From positions 422,275 through 486,274 of the forward strand of contig NZ_FWXV01000012.1 in assembly GCF_900176515.1 (NCBI RefSeq): DNA of 64,000 nucleotides, written 5' to 3'. Source of the stretch: Kibdelosporangium aridum. Its GTDB lineage: Bacteria > Actinomycetota > Actinomycetes > Mycobacteriales > Pseudonocardiaceae. This document shows, one piece after another, positions 23,349 to 31,403 of this stretch (the stretch's first letter is position 1; every line of letters begins with the position of its first letter). The notes below the pieces were generated by a model. It was not told where the DNA came from, searched no databases, and saw nothing but the letters and a program-made list of their open reading frames with translations. The position numbers were made by a program, and so were the translations under genes.

Positions 23349-23927
23349 ATGGGCCGATGGGAGCCGGGCGCGCGCGAACGCCTCGTCATGGCGGCCGTCG
23401 ACCTGTTCACCGAGCAGGGCTACGACGCCACGACGGTCGCGCAGATCGCCGAGCGCGCCGGAGTCACCAAGAGCACCTTCTTCCGGCACTTCCCCGACAA
23501 ACGCGAGCTGCTGGTGGCTGGGCAGGAGACGCTGAGCCAGCTGCTGACCGAGGGCATCGCCGAGGCGCCCGCCGACGCCAGCCCACTCGAGGCGGTCGCC
23601 GCCGGTCTGGAGCGCGCTTCGACCGCGATGGGCCCGATGAGCCGGGAGATCGCCCCGCGGCTGAAGGCGGCCGTCGCCGCCAGCGCCGAACTTCAGGAGC
23701 GCGACGCCCTCAAGAGCGTCAGCCTCGCGGCCGCCATGACCGCTGCCCTGGTCGCCCGCGGCGTGCCTGATCCGACCGCCGCCCTCGCCAGTGAGCTCGG
23801 CGTCCTCGCCTTCAAGCGGGGGTACGCCGAATGGTCCGAAGGCGACCGTGCCCCCGAGGACGGGTTCGCCGTCTACCTCCTGAAGGCCCTCGACGAGCTG
23901 CGCGCCGCGAGCGCATCGCTGGGCTGA
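23349..23927 (+). CDS. TetR/AcrR family transcriptional regulator
   Basis: The 192-residue protein has a TetR N-terminal domain: AAVDLFTEQGYDATTVAQIA, then ERAGVTKSTFFRHFPDKREL with the recognition helix. The C-terminal part (AELQERDALKSVSLAAAMT and following) is a helical effector domain. It starts at ATG 23349, right beside one of two mirror-image palindromes. It is divergent from the NAD-dependent epimerase-like gene, so it very probably represses both. The effector is unknown. Confidence 0.92.
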   Translation: MGRWEPGARERLVMAAVDLFTEQGYDATTVAQIAERAGVTKSTFFRHFPDKRELLVAGQETLSQLLTEGIAEAPADASPLEAVAAGLERASTAMGPMSREIAPRLKAAVAASAELQERDALKSVSLAAAMTAALVARGVPDPTAALASELGVLAFKRGYAEWSEGDRAPEDGFAVYLLKALDELRAASASLG

Positions 23928-24237
23928 CCGGACAACCTCACCCGCTCGTCCGCTACCTGCCGAGTCACTCCCCAACTGTTCGGCCCGTGCTGATGCCGGA
24001 AGGCACTCTCAGCCCACCGATGGACTGTAACCGCAGCGTGCCTATCAGTGTCCATTTAGTTCGATCAGCATACGAAGCGGTCCTGTCCTCACGGCAGCAT
24101 CGACACGCTGCCGAGCGGGTCGCTACGGGTGCGCGTCGCGTTCGTACTTGTTGATCGGGCGCAGCCAGGCGTGGCGAGACCGAGATCGATGTGCTTGGAA
24201 ACGCCAGGAGCCCTTGGTGAGGTAGTCCCCGACGGCT
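23928..24237. other. 310-bp gap between TetR and VOC genes
   Basis: The two genes converge here. I see no credible coding frame, repeat or strong hairpin. A short minus-strand stretch (24070-24230) reads as basic sequence without a recognisable family. Confidence 0.4.
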
Positions 24238-24909
24238 CTACAGGTCGGCCGGGTCCCTGCGCAGCGTCACCTGGCGCCCGGCCGCGGTACGCACCGTGAC
24301 CGCGTGCACGCCCGGCCGGCCGGGCACGATCTCCAGCGGCAGCCGGTCGAAGGTCTCGGCACCGATATGCTCCCGCAGTTCCCCGGCGTCAGCGCTGATC
24401 TCCAGCCGGGTCACGGCCACCCCGCGCTCACCATGCTCCGCCGCCCCACGATCCGGATTGGTGGCCGGGTCCTCCCGGTAGAACCAGTTCGGCAGCCCTC
24501 GGCGCCAGCATGTGTCGAGCGCGCGGCCGGGGCCGGGCGCGGTGGTGATGATGCGCTGGGTGCCGTCAGGCTGGGTGCGTCCCGGGCGCCGCGCCACCTC
24601 GCCGCCGAGCCGCTGCGCGACGTCGGTCATCTCCTCGAGGGTGTCGGCGCGCAGACTCCAGAACATCCACCGGTCGCCGGCCGCGACGGCCTGGTCGAAC
24701 CAGGCGACCCCCTCGTCCCGTTTGTCCGCGGTGGCCATCACCGCCTCGACCTCCAGGTAGGCGTCCCCGCCGAGCGGGAAGATCGTATTCGCGATGCTGG
24801 CGGCGAAGGCGCCACCGTCGTAGTGGGCGAGTCCGGTCTCCTCCCGCACCCGGCGGACGCCGTCGTTCAAGTCGCGGACGCCGAGGCAGAGGTGATCAAG
24901 ATGAAACAT
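24238..24909 (-). CDS. VOC/glyoxalase-like domain protein
   Basis: I choose ATG 24909 (MFHLDHLCLGVRDL) because GGAAAGGA precedes it; an upstream in-frame start (24933) is possible. The 223-residue protein opens with LDHLCLGVRDLNDGVRRV, a typical VOC strand-helix pattern with His as a possible metal ligand, and continues with FPLGGDAYLEVEAVM. It resembles the Glyoxalase_3-like group of larger VOC proteins. Substrate is unknown. It stands beside pseudogene debris of P450 and MFS origin, not an obvious operon. Confidence 0.75.
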   Translation of the reverse strand: MFHLDHLCLGVRDLNDGVRRVREETGLAHYDGGAFAASIANTIFPLGGDAYLEVEAVMATADKRDEGVAWFDQAVAAGDRWMFWSLRADTLEEMTDVAQRLGGEVARRPGRTQPDGTQRIITTAPGPGRALDTCWRRGLPNWFYREDPATNPDRGAAEHGERGVAVTRLEISADAGELREHIGAETFDRLPLEIVPGRPGVHAVTVRTAAGRQVTLRRDPADL

Positions 24910-24926
24910 GTCGATCCTTTCCGGGT

Positions 24927-25250
24927 TCACCACGTCACGGGGAGTTCGTGCGCCCGTAGACGATCGTGTCGTGCTTGGACTTGACCTCGTTCAGCGGAAC
25001 CGCGAGCCGTAGCGTCGGGATCCGCCGGTAGGGCGTGCGGTAGACCATTTGCGGTTCGACCCGCGCGAGCGCCTGGCCGAGACACTGGGCACTCTGTAGC
25101 CGAATGCGATGTGGTGGCGCGCCTTGCGGGTCACGTGAGCCGGTCCGGTTCGGGGAACGGAGACGGGTCGCGGTTCGCCTCGTTGTCCGCGGCGATCAGC
25201 CCGTCGCCCTTGCGGATCCACTGCCTGCCGACCTCCGGATTCTCCAGTGA
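24927..25250 (-). pseudogene. Cytochrome P450 C-terminal fragment, frameshifted
   Basis: In minus-strand pieces the sequence reads WIRKGDGLIAADNEANRDPS, ARHHIAFGY, QCLGQALARVE, then PLNEVKSKHDTIVYG and HELPVTW. This is the end of a CYP105-like P450: meander, heme loop (H-x-A-F-G-x-G-x-H-x-C) and C-terminal strand. The pieces need at least three frame changes (after PDRLT, after FGYRV and after IVYG). The stop fits at 24927. The N-terminal 250 residues are gone. Confidence 0.75.
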
Positions 25251-25347
25251 GATGCTGGCGGGGTTTGCGGATCGACCGGGCAGAGGGTGGCCCTGGGATC
25301 CGGGGATCGGTGTAGTGGCGAGGTGCTGGCCGTTGCGGACGGCGGCT

Positions 25348-25590
25348 TTGGTTCAGCGCCAACCCGAGTTGGAAGATCCGCTTGCGGTCGAAGCGGTCGG
25401 CCATGGAGCTGGACAGCACGAGCAGGCAGGCCAGGACCAGGGAGTAGGCGTCGACCGTTCACTGGAGGCTGCTGGCCGAGTCGCGCAGGTCCTTGCTTAT
25501 CGACAGGAGCGCCCTGTTGACGATGGAGATGTCGATGCCGGTCACACCCACGCCGAGACAACAGATCGTCGGCACCATCCGGCGATGGAA
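25348..25590 (-). pseudogene. DHA2-family (EmrB/QacA) MFS transporter fragment
   Basis: The minus strand reads TICCLGVGVTGIDISIVNRA, LLSISKDLRDSASSLQ, a TGA stop, then TVDAYSLVLACLLV and MADRFDRKRIF. This is the first 70 residues of a 14-TM drug/proton antiporter: the TM1 motif D-x-x-I-V-N-x-A-L-P-x-I and motif A (D-R-x-G-R-K/R). The stop stands exactly where these proteins have the Trp of QWTVDAY. The gene is cut after TM2-3 and joins the P450 fragment. It lies divergent to the TetR at 25741, the usual pump-repressor layout. Confidence 0.7.
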
Positions 25591-25740
25591 CGGGACGTGA
25601 TGGGCCGGCTGCGGCCGGCCCGGGTGTGTGCTGTGGTCATGGCGGATCCTTGTACAGGTTCGGTAGAGTCCCCAGAGGAAACGGAGAGGGTGCCCACATC
25701 ACTATACGGAGACCTTGCCCACTTACGCAAAGACGTTCAC

Positions 25741-26298
25741 ATGACTAACCATCCGCCCTCGAAGAGGGCCGACGCGGCTCGCAACCGCCAGCGGATCCTA
25801 GACGCGGCTCGCACCGCGTTCGCCGCCACCGGAGCCGAGACCTCGATGGCCGAGATCGCCCGGAGATCCGGGGTCGGCTCGGCTACCCTCTACCGCAACT
25901 TCGCGACCCGCCACGAACTCCTGGAGGCACTCCTCGTCAATGAGGTCGACGAGGTCTGCGCCGCCGCCGCGACAGTCGAGGGTGGCAGCCCGGAGGAGCG
26001 ACTCATGACCTGGCTGCGCCGGTTCTTCCAGTACGTCAGCACCAAGCGGCCGATCGTCCTCGGGCTGCTCGAGCACACCGACACCACCGATCCCGTCTTC
26101 CAGAGCCGGAGCCGGATGCTTGCCGCCGGCGAGCCACTGCTGTCCGCCGCCCAGGACGCACACCAGATCGCCGGCGACCTTGACCTCGACCAGATCCTCG
26201 ACCTCGTGATGGCCATCGCCAAGATCCCCGGCACTCCGGAATACCGTCAGCCGATCCTTGACGCGGCACTCGCCGGATTGCGCGGGCACGCCGTCTGA
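25741..26298 (+). CDS. TetR family transcriptional regulator
   Basis: Start ATG 25741 (MTNHPPSKRADAARNRQRI). The 185-residue protein has a standard TetR HTH, TSMAEIARRSGVGSATLYRN plus FATRHELLE, and a C-terminal helical domain (LEHTDTTDPVFQSRSRML and so on). It shares the pattern of the TetR at 219-800. Its neighbour on the other side is a dead MFS pump, so it may be left without its original target. No palindrome in the 140-bp upstream region was obvious to me. Confidence 0.9.
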   Translation: MTNHPPSKRADAARNRQRILDAARTAFAATGAETSMAEIARRSGVGSATLYRNFATRHELLEALLVNEVDEVCAAAATVEGGSPEERLMTWLRRFFQYVSTKRPIVLGLLEHTDTTDPVFQSRSRMLAAGEPLLSAAQDAHQIAGDLDLDQILDLVMAIAKIPGTPEYRQPILDAALAGLRGHAV

Positions 26299-26639
26299 TG
26301 TCCGCCGTGCGGCGCACGGTTCGGGATTCCGCCTTGCGCAGGTTAGCCGCGCTGACCGACTCCGGCGCGGTAGCCACGAGGAGATCTCAGCCGCCTACGT
26401 GGCGACCGAGATCGGGTGCCGGAGCAGCCTTCGCGACACGACGGGTGCCGCGTCACCCGGGATCGCAGTGCACCGCAGCGAGGAGATGCCGTGTGCCGTC
26501 CGGGGAGGTTGGTCCGTCGCACCTGCTCCGAGTACCCACGACGGCCTGTCCCGGCGGTGGCGACTGGAACCGGCTGTGCTTGGCGGAATCCAGCCACGAT
26601 GATCAGCGGGCGCACACGGCACCCGCGCCCCGGGGTACG
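26299..26639. other. 341-bp region with no recognisable gene
   Basis: Several overlapping frames of about 100 codons occur on both strands, all rich in Arg, Gly and Pro as expected for shadow frames in GC-rich DNA. I see no motif, repeat or hairpin. It could be decayed coding DNA continuous with the monooxygenase remnant that follows. Confidence 0.35.
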
Positions 26640-27186
26640 TTTTCCTGTGCTGGCTACCACAACGGGAACAGCTGATGGAACACATCACCGATCCCTGGCT
26701 GCGGGCGACCGTGGTGACAGGTCACCGAGCACGCTCTTCTCGTGTCCGGACGACACTGTCCACTGAGGGCTTCTACTCCGGCGTGGCAGACGGAAGCATT
26801 GTCGTGCGGCGGGATCGGACCATCACACGGCTCTTTCCCGTGATGGCAAGCCTTTCGCCGAACTGGACGACGACACCGAGCTCCCCGCGGACCTCGTCGT
26901 GTGCGCGACCGGACTTGTCCAGGGCGTGCCCTTCCTGCCCGGTGACGTACAGTCGCGGCTGTTCAACGAGCGTGGGAACTTCATGCTCTACCGCAGGGGC
27001 ACGAAGATCTTTCCCTTGATGCACAACGTCGACGAGGTGCTGGGTGACCTCGGCGTCAACATCCCGAAGCGGGTGCGGGCCGCGCACTGGCTCAACCCGA
27101 TCAACCCGGCCGCGTACCGCCGGATCACTCCCTGGTTCTGCGACGACTACCCGACCAGGTGGCGCCCGATACCCGGGTCACTGTGA
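26640..27186 (+). pseudogene. Flavin-containing monooxygenase (FMO/Baeyer-Villiger type) C-terminal remnant
   Basis: Pieces read HITDPWLRATV, GFYSGVADGSIVVRRDRTIT, then DGKPFAELDDDTELPADLVV and CATGLVQGVPFLPGDVQS. In flavin monooxygenases the matching parts are ..DPxLRxKVTP.., ..G...L.ADLVVxATG.., where the Ala-Thr-Gly follows the second Rossmann fold. The frame changes after TITRLF. The tail IPKRVRAAHWLNPINPAAYR ends at 27186. FAD and NADPH motifs, the whole N-terminal part, are absent. Confidence 0.6.
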
Positions 27187-27315
27187 CAAAGACCTGACCG
27201 GCAAGAACGTCGCGCCGGGGAACCAGGTCGACCAGGGATGGTGGAGTGCGCTCTACCTTCAGGATGCCCTTGGGCTGCAATGACTCCAGGAAGATCGATT
27301 CCTAACGTTTCCGGC

Positions 27316-28206
27316 ATGACTTCGACACCTACCGTCGCACAGCGAAACCGCTGGCAGGCACTGGTTCTCCGCTATCCGCTGACGTCGTTCTTCACCCTCG
27401 CCATGGGCATCAGCTGGCTTGTCTGGACGCCGTACATCCTGTCGCTGGACGGGTTCGGCATCCTGCACTTCCGGTATTCGGACTTTCTCATCAGCAATCA
27501 GTTGACCGCGATCCTGCCCGGTGCGTACCTCGGCCCACTGGCCGCGGCCTTCACGGTCACCGCCATCACTGAAGGGCGTGACGGACTGCGTCGCTGGCGC
27601 AGGCGGTTGTTCCAGGTTCGCGCCGGGATCTGGTGGTACGTGCTGGCTCTGGTCGGTGTGCCGGCTGCGATCTTCATGGGCACGCTGGCGATGGACGGCG
27701 CGGAAGACGCCCTGCGTATCCCGTCGGTGTCGGTGCTGGCGGTCTACGTGCCGATGCTGGTGCTCCAGTTCTTCACCACCGGTCTGGCCGAGGAACCCGG
27801 CTGGCGTGACTTCGCGCTGACTCGCTTGCAGCAACGGCATCGGCCGATGGTAGCGACCACGATCCTCGGGATCCTGTGGACGATCTGGCACCTGCCGTTG
27901 TTCCTCACGCCTTGGGGCGGCCCGGACGCCGGCCCCGAAGCGATCGGCCGGTTCTTCTTGTTGACGATGGCGATCAGCTTCGTGATCACCTTGGTGTTCA
28001 ACAAGGCCCGGCAAAGCGTTCCGCTGATCATGGTGCTGCACGCGAACGTCAACAACTTCATATCGGTCGCGTGGTCCCAGTTCTTCCCCGGCGGTCCCCC
28101 CGACTGGTTCTGGGGCCCGACGCTCGGACTCAGTCTTCTCGCCGTCATCGTGATCCTCGCCACTCGCGGCAAGCTGGGATTCTCCGCGAACGCAACGCAG
28201 GCATGA
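27316..28206 (+). CDS. CPBP family intramembrane protease
   Basis: ATG 27316 (MTSTPTVAQRNRWQAL). The 296-residue protein has about eight membrane helices. The Abi/CAAX (CPBP) motif 1 is AEEPGWRDFALT with the Glu pair and Arg, motif 2 is GILWTIWHLPLF with the His, and motif 3 is MVLHANVNN. These Glu and His residues form the zinc-free or metal active site in the membrane, as in Rce1. Related bacterial proteins act in bacteriocin self-immunity or prenyl-peptide processing. There is no cognate gene beside it, so a substrate cannot be named. Confidence 0.88.
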   Translation: MTSTPTVAQRNRWQALVLRYPLTSFFTLAMGISWLVWTPYILSLDGFGILHFRYSDFLISNQLTAILPGAYLGPLAAAFTVTAITEGRDGLRRWRRRLFQVRAGIWWYVLALVGVPAAIFMGTLAMDGAEDALRIPSVSVLAVYVPMLVLQFFTTGLAEEPGWRDFALTRLQQRHRPMVATTILGILWTIWHLPLFLTPWGGPDAGPEAIGRFFLLTMAISFVITLVFNKARQSVPLIMVLHANVNNFISVAWSQFFPGGPPDWFWGPTLGLSLLAVIVILATRGKLGFSANATQA

Positions 28207-28479
28207 ACCACACATACGCACTGCGCCTGAACGCGGTTCGGCGTTCACCATTGCCGAGAACTTGCCTGCGGAGCTGGGCATTCCGGGGCCCGGCCGTGAA
28301 CAAGGTTCCCGGCGGTGAAGACGCAGCGGCAGAAACGGCCGATAGTCCAAAGAAGACAGTCGCATCGGCGATGATCACCGACCGGGACCGCAAGCTAGCG
28401 ACGCCGCGCCAAGCAACGGATAAGCGTCTCCGGGCGCGGCGCTGTCGCGACGACATCGACGTGTTTCGAGCCGCGGCCA

Positions 28480-29069
28480 TCTTGGAGGACGGCCGCGCCG
28501 CGGACGGCACCAGGGTGCTGGCCCCGGGGACCCCCGCCCGCATGCACGATCGGGAGGTCGACCTGCCTGAGCTTGGTTTCATGGGGACATCGTGGGGTCT
28601 CGGTTTCGAGCGGTTCGATAACCCGGCCGGGACGATCATCGGTCACGACGGCACGACCATCGGGCAAGGCGCGTTCCTGCGGATGATGCCGGAGGCCGGG
28701 CTGGCGGTCGCGCTCATGACCAACGGCGGCAACATCGTCTCGCTCTACCGCGATGTCGTGGGCCACATCCTCGGCGAGCTCACCGACGTCGATCTGCCGG
28801 CGCTCCCGGTCCCGCCCGCGCAGCCGCGGCGGATCGACGCCGGGCGCTACGTCGGCACCTACTCGACTCAGGTTTTCGACCTCACCGTCAGCCAGGACAA
28901 CGATCAGCGAATCTGGATCGAGCAGACTCCCAAGGGAATTTTCGAGGAGATGGGCGGGCAGGTCGAGCGGACCGAATTCGTCCACTACCGCGACGACGTG
29001 CTGATCCCACTCGATGCCGATCGCGGCATGCAGTTGCGGCGAAATGCCGGTCAACCAGTTGCAGGGTGA
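28480..29069 (+). pseudogene. Serine beta-lactamase-like hydrolase, 5'-truncated
   Basis: The open frame reads GRAADGTRVLAPG, then SWGLGFERFD and IIGHDGTTIGQGAFLRMMPE, GLAVALMTNGG and so on to VAG (stop 29069). This is the C-terminal third of class C beta-lactamase-type peptidases/esterases: the HDG of GHDG takes the place of the KTG box and SWGLGF is the usual turn before it. The S-x-x-K nucleophile and Y-x-N motifs are missing. In front of it the frame runs into unrelated sequence. It is about 195 residues of a normal 450. Confidence 0.65.
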
Positions 29070-29284
29070 TGTCGCCCCCGACTGGGGAGAGGAACGGGAC
29101 TAGGTGGTCCGCAGTCAACAGTGAGTGGGTCAAGTTCTGCAACGCGGCCACGTTCAACAACAGCCCGACGTACAGGTACCGCTCAAGCGGCATCCCGAGA
29201 ACCTCTTCCCATGCATGCCTATGATCGTTGCGAAAGTGTGGCGATCATTATCGCAAGGAATGTAGGGCCCGCGGACGGTGTGAC

Positions 29285-29700
29285 CGCTTCGTGGCGTGTG
29301 ATGACGTGTTCACTCTGTTGTGGCGAACCTTGGCGTGGGGTCGGGTAAATATTTGCGCCAGAACGGGCGCCGGCTGGATAGCGTTGCAGTGGATTCGCCG
29401 CGCGTGGAGAAGCTCCTTGCCGAGGCTGTGGAGGTGTCCCAGCATGATCCGACCGGCGTACGCGGTGCTGCGGCCGGTAGCCGTAACGAGATCCGGTCGC
29501 TGGGTCCGTCGTTCTTCACGAAGTTCCTGTATTTCGCCGGTGGTGGCGCCCTGGGATCACCCGTGCCTCATCCTTGACCGGGTCGTGGCCACCGCAGCCA
29601 CCGACACCCAGGCGACACGAGCCGACATGCTGTCATGGACGCGACGAGCGAACACCGTCTGGCGGCATCATTCGACACACCGTCCGACAGCTCCAAGGTT
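29285..29700 (+). pseudogene. OGG-fold DNA glycosylase-like protein remnant
   Basis: Two frames joined read VACDDVFTLLWRTLAWG, then SLGPSFFTKFLYFAGGGA, then DHPCLILDRVVATAA. This is the pattern of actinobacterial proteins annotated as 8-oxoguanine DNA glycosylase OGG-fold: L-G-P-x-F-F-T-K-F-L-Y-F-A-G-G-G ... CLILD.RVA. At least two frame changes (about 29335 and 29545) break it. I call it a scar; it is 240 bp upstream of the first tRNA-Pro repeat. Confidence 0.6.
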
Positions 29701-29931
29701 CGGCTCTTAGACAGCGGTTTGCCTGCTCCGCGATCGTCGGGTGTAACCGCAACTCGGCGACTCATCCTCACACGCACTCGTACACGAAGTTCCAACTCAG
29801 CAGACCGGGAATCCGGTGTGAATGCTGTGCGAACCAGGCCCGCTGCGCGAACGCACAATGGTGAGGTCAGCTATGCCGGGTGCTGTTGTCCAATGGTGGG
29901 TCTGAATCCGGTTTGCAGGTGTGTCGACCGG

Positions 29932-29989
29932 CGGGACGACAGGATTTGAACCTGCGACCCCTTGACCCCCAGCGTAGTCCATAAAGGAC
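29932..29989 (-). repeat. 58-bp direct repeat A: 3' half of tRNA-Pro(GGG) plus GTCC...GGAC hairpin, att-like
   Basis: Read on the minus strand, it holds the anticodon loop CTGGGGG, the 3' anticodon stem TCAAG, the T arm GCAGG-TTCAAAT-CCTGT and the acceptor strand CGTCCCG, which is the 3' half of tRNA-Pro(GGG). No 5' half is present, so it is not a tRNA gene. A short stem-loop GTCC-ATAAA-GGAC follows. Repeat B at 49484-49541 is the same length with 54 of 58 identical bases. Such tRNA 3' ends are classic integrase attachment sites. Confidence 0.8.
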
Positions 29990-30190
29990 CCTCACCAGCC
30001 GGAACAGAGAACCCCGGCGTCAAACCAGTTCCATTCCAAGCACTTCAGCACAGTTCAGCGCACCTGCGGCACATTCAATCCTCCCCATTGACTCCCGCTC
30101 CTATACCGCTCGAAAGTCATCGCCGCACGTCAAGCGCCCGTACCGGTCGGCGCGCCTTTTCGAGCGGTACAGGTTTTCGGCAAGCGCAGG

Positions 30191-30799
30191 TCAGAACTTG
30201 ATGTGCAGGTCGCCGACGTGCCAGGTCCCGTTGTGCTTCTTCAGTTCCAGGCTGACGCTGAACGATTCGACGTTGCCGGTCGCGCCGATGAGCGCGAGCT
30301 CGTGCAACGTGCGGCCGTCAACGCTGATAGCGGTGTCCGTCACCGTGGCGGTATCGCCTTGGGGTGCCACGCCGGTCGCCTTGACCTTCGCCTGCGGCGG
30401 CAGCTTGACGCCGGGCTTGGCCCAGGCTTCGTGCAGCGACTCCAATGTCTTCTTCGCTTCGGGACCGTCGCACACAGTCTGGGCGTCCTGACCCGGAGCC
30501 ATCGCGGGCGCACTCGCCAGGCATGCCTCCGTGTAACGCTTCTGCAGAATCTGGGTGACCCAGGATTCGACCGCGGCAGCCGGGCTGTCCGCCGGAGCGT
30601 TGGTGCTGCTGGATTTGCTCGTGGCACTCGGCGGAGTCGCGGCTGGACTGGTGCCGCCGGTGGGTGCGGCGGTGCTCGTCCCCGCGACGCTGGAGCTGCA
30701 CGCGGCCAAGCCGAACGCCATCGCAGGCACCAGGACAGCCAGGCAGGTCGATTCCAGCCACCGGGGATGCGCCGTCGAAACAATGCCCTTGTGTCGCAT
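30191..30799 (-). CDS. Secreted lipoprotein of unknown function
   Basis: The start is ATG 30799 with AAGGAG upstream; the frame stays open far beyond but is mostly shadow. The 202-residue protein starts with a signal sequence and lipobox LAACSSS (Cys near residue 34), then a Thr/Ala/Ser-rich linker (residues 35-70) and a small folded domain ending EVGDLHIKF-like (GTWHVGDLHIKF). It looks like actinobacterial lipoproteins with a nuclear-transport-factor-like or DUF4878-like domain, but I cannot name the family with certainty. It is the first intact gene inside the left repeat. No neighbour supports a pathway. Confidence 0.7.
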   Translation of the reverse strand: MRHKGIVSTAHPRWLESTCLAVLVPAMAFGLAACSSSVAGTSTAAPTGGTSPAATPPSATSKSSSTNAPADSPAAAVESWVTQILQKRYTEACLASAPAMAPGQDAQTVCDGPEAKKTLESLHEAWAKPGVKLPPQAKVKATGVAPQGDTATVTDTAISVDGRTLHELALIGATGNVESFSVSLELKKHNGTWHVGDLHIKF

Positions 30800-31034
30800 G
30801 GAACTCCTTGGGATCAACATGGATACGAGTTGAACGTATCCGTGCCGTTCCCTGGCAGGTGTGGCGGCATGCCGGTCACGAATCCGGCGGATGTGCTCGA
30901 GTGGGTGGCTCTGGATTCGGTTTGCGACAGGGGTTTTCCAGCCACGGTCCTTGCCGGGAGGAATCAGCCGTGCGAGGGCCGGGCCACTGAGGTGAATCGG
31001 CGCGTGGCTGAAACTCGCCACATTCATCGGGCCA

Positions 31035-31372
31035 CGGCATGTGCTCAGTCGGTGGTCGGCCAGGACAAGGCCCAGCAAGTCGAGGTAGTGACGCATCCAG
31101 GACCTGACTGTGTCGGCGTCGAAAAGCTCGGTCCAGTACTTCACCCGCAGCCGTAGGCCGCCGTCTTCGGCGGGCACGATCCCCAGCTCTGCTCGACTGT
31201 CGCCACCGGCAGCTTCACGTCGACCGCCAGCGCAGGCGCGACGCCGTCCAACTCCAACGCTGGGATGGGCATGGTGAACAGACCGAACAGCACGCGCGGC
31301 GGGCTGCCCCCGAACGGACCTCCGAGCGCCTCGTTCAGTACGGCGCCGGGCACCGATTCGAGCTCGTTCGGT
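31035..31372 (-). pseudogene. NRPS condensation domain fragment
   Basis: Minus-strand pieces read RVLFGLFTMPIPALELDGVA, then AELGIVPAEDGGLRLRVKYW and TELFDADTVRSWMRHYLDLL. These are the last motifs (C5-C7) of a condensation domain: V-x-F-x-x-x-x-x-P ... Y-x-T-x-L-F-D-A-x-T. A frameshift lies near 31200. Only about 110 of 450 residues remain, right after the AMP-ligase stop (31404), suggesting a lost carrier/condensation partner. Confidence 0.65.
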
Positions 31373-31403
31373 TACCTCTTTGGCTGGCACGTCGAGCAGT
31401 CGC

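Noticed and set aside
29055..29195. Possible Tn3-transposase C-terminal piece on the minus strand (LLLNVAALQNLTHSLLTADH; LVPFLSPVGGDI)
   Set aside because: The LSP...I-pattern is only loosely like the Tn3 ending and no further motif or terminal repeat supports it.
29932..29989. A functional tRNA-Pro gene
   Set aside because: Only the 3' half is present; the 5' half is replaced by a GTCC-ATAAA-GGAC hairpin, so it cannot fold as a tRNA.
30800..31390. N-terminal extension of the lipoprotein into condensation-domain code
   Set aside because: The lipobox at 30799 downstream needs a fresh start; the earlier part matches a separate NRPS scar.
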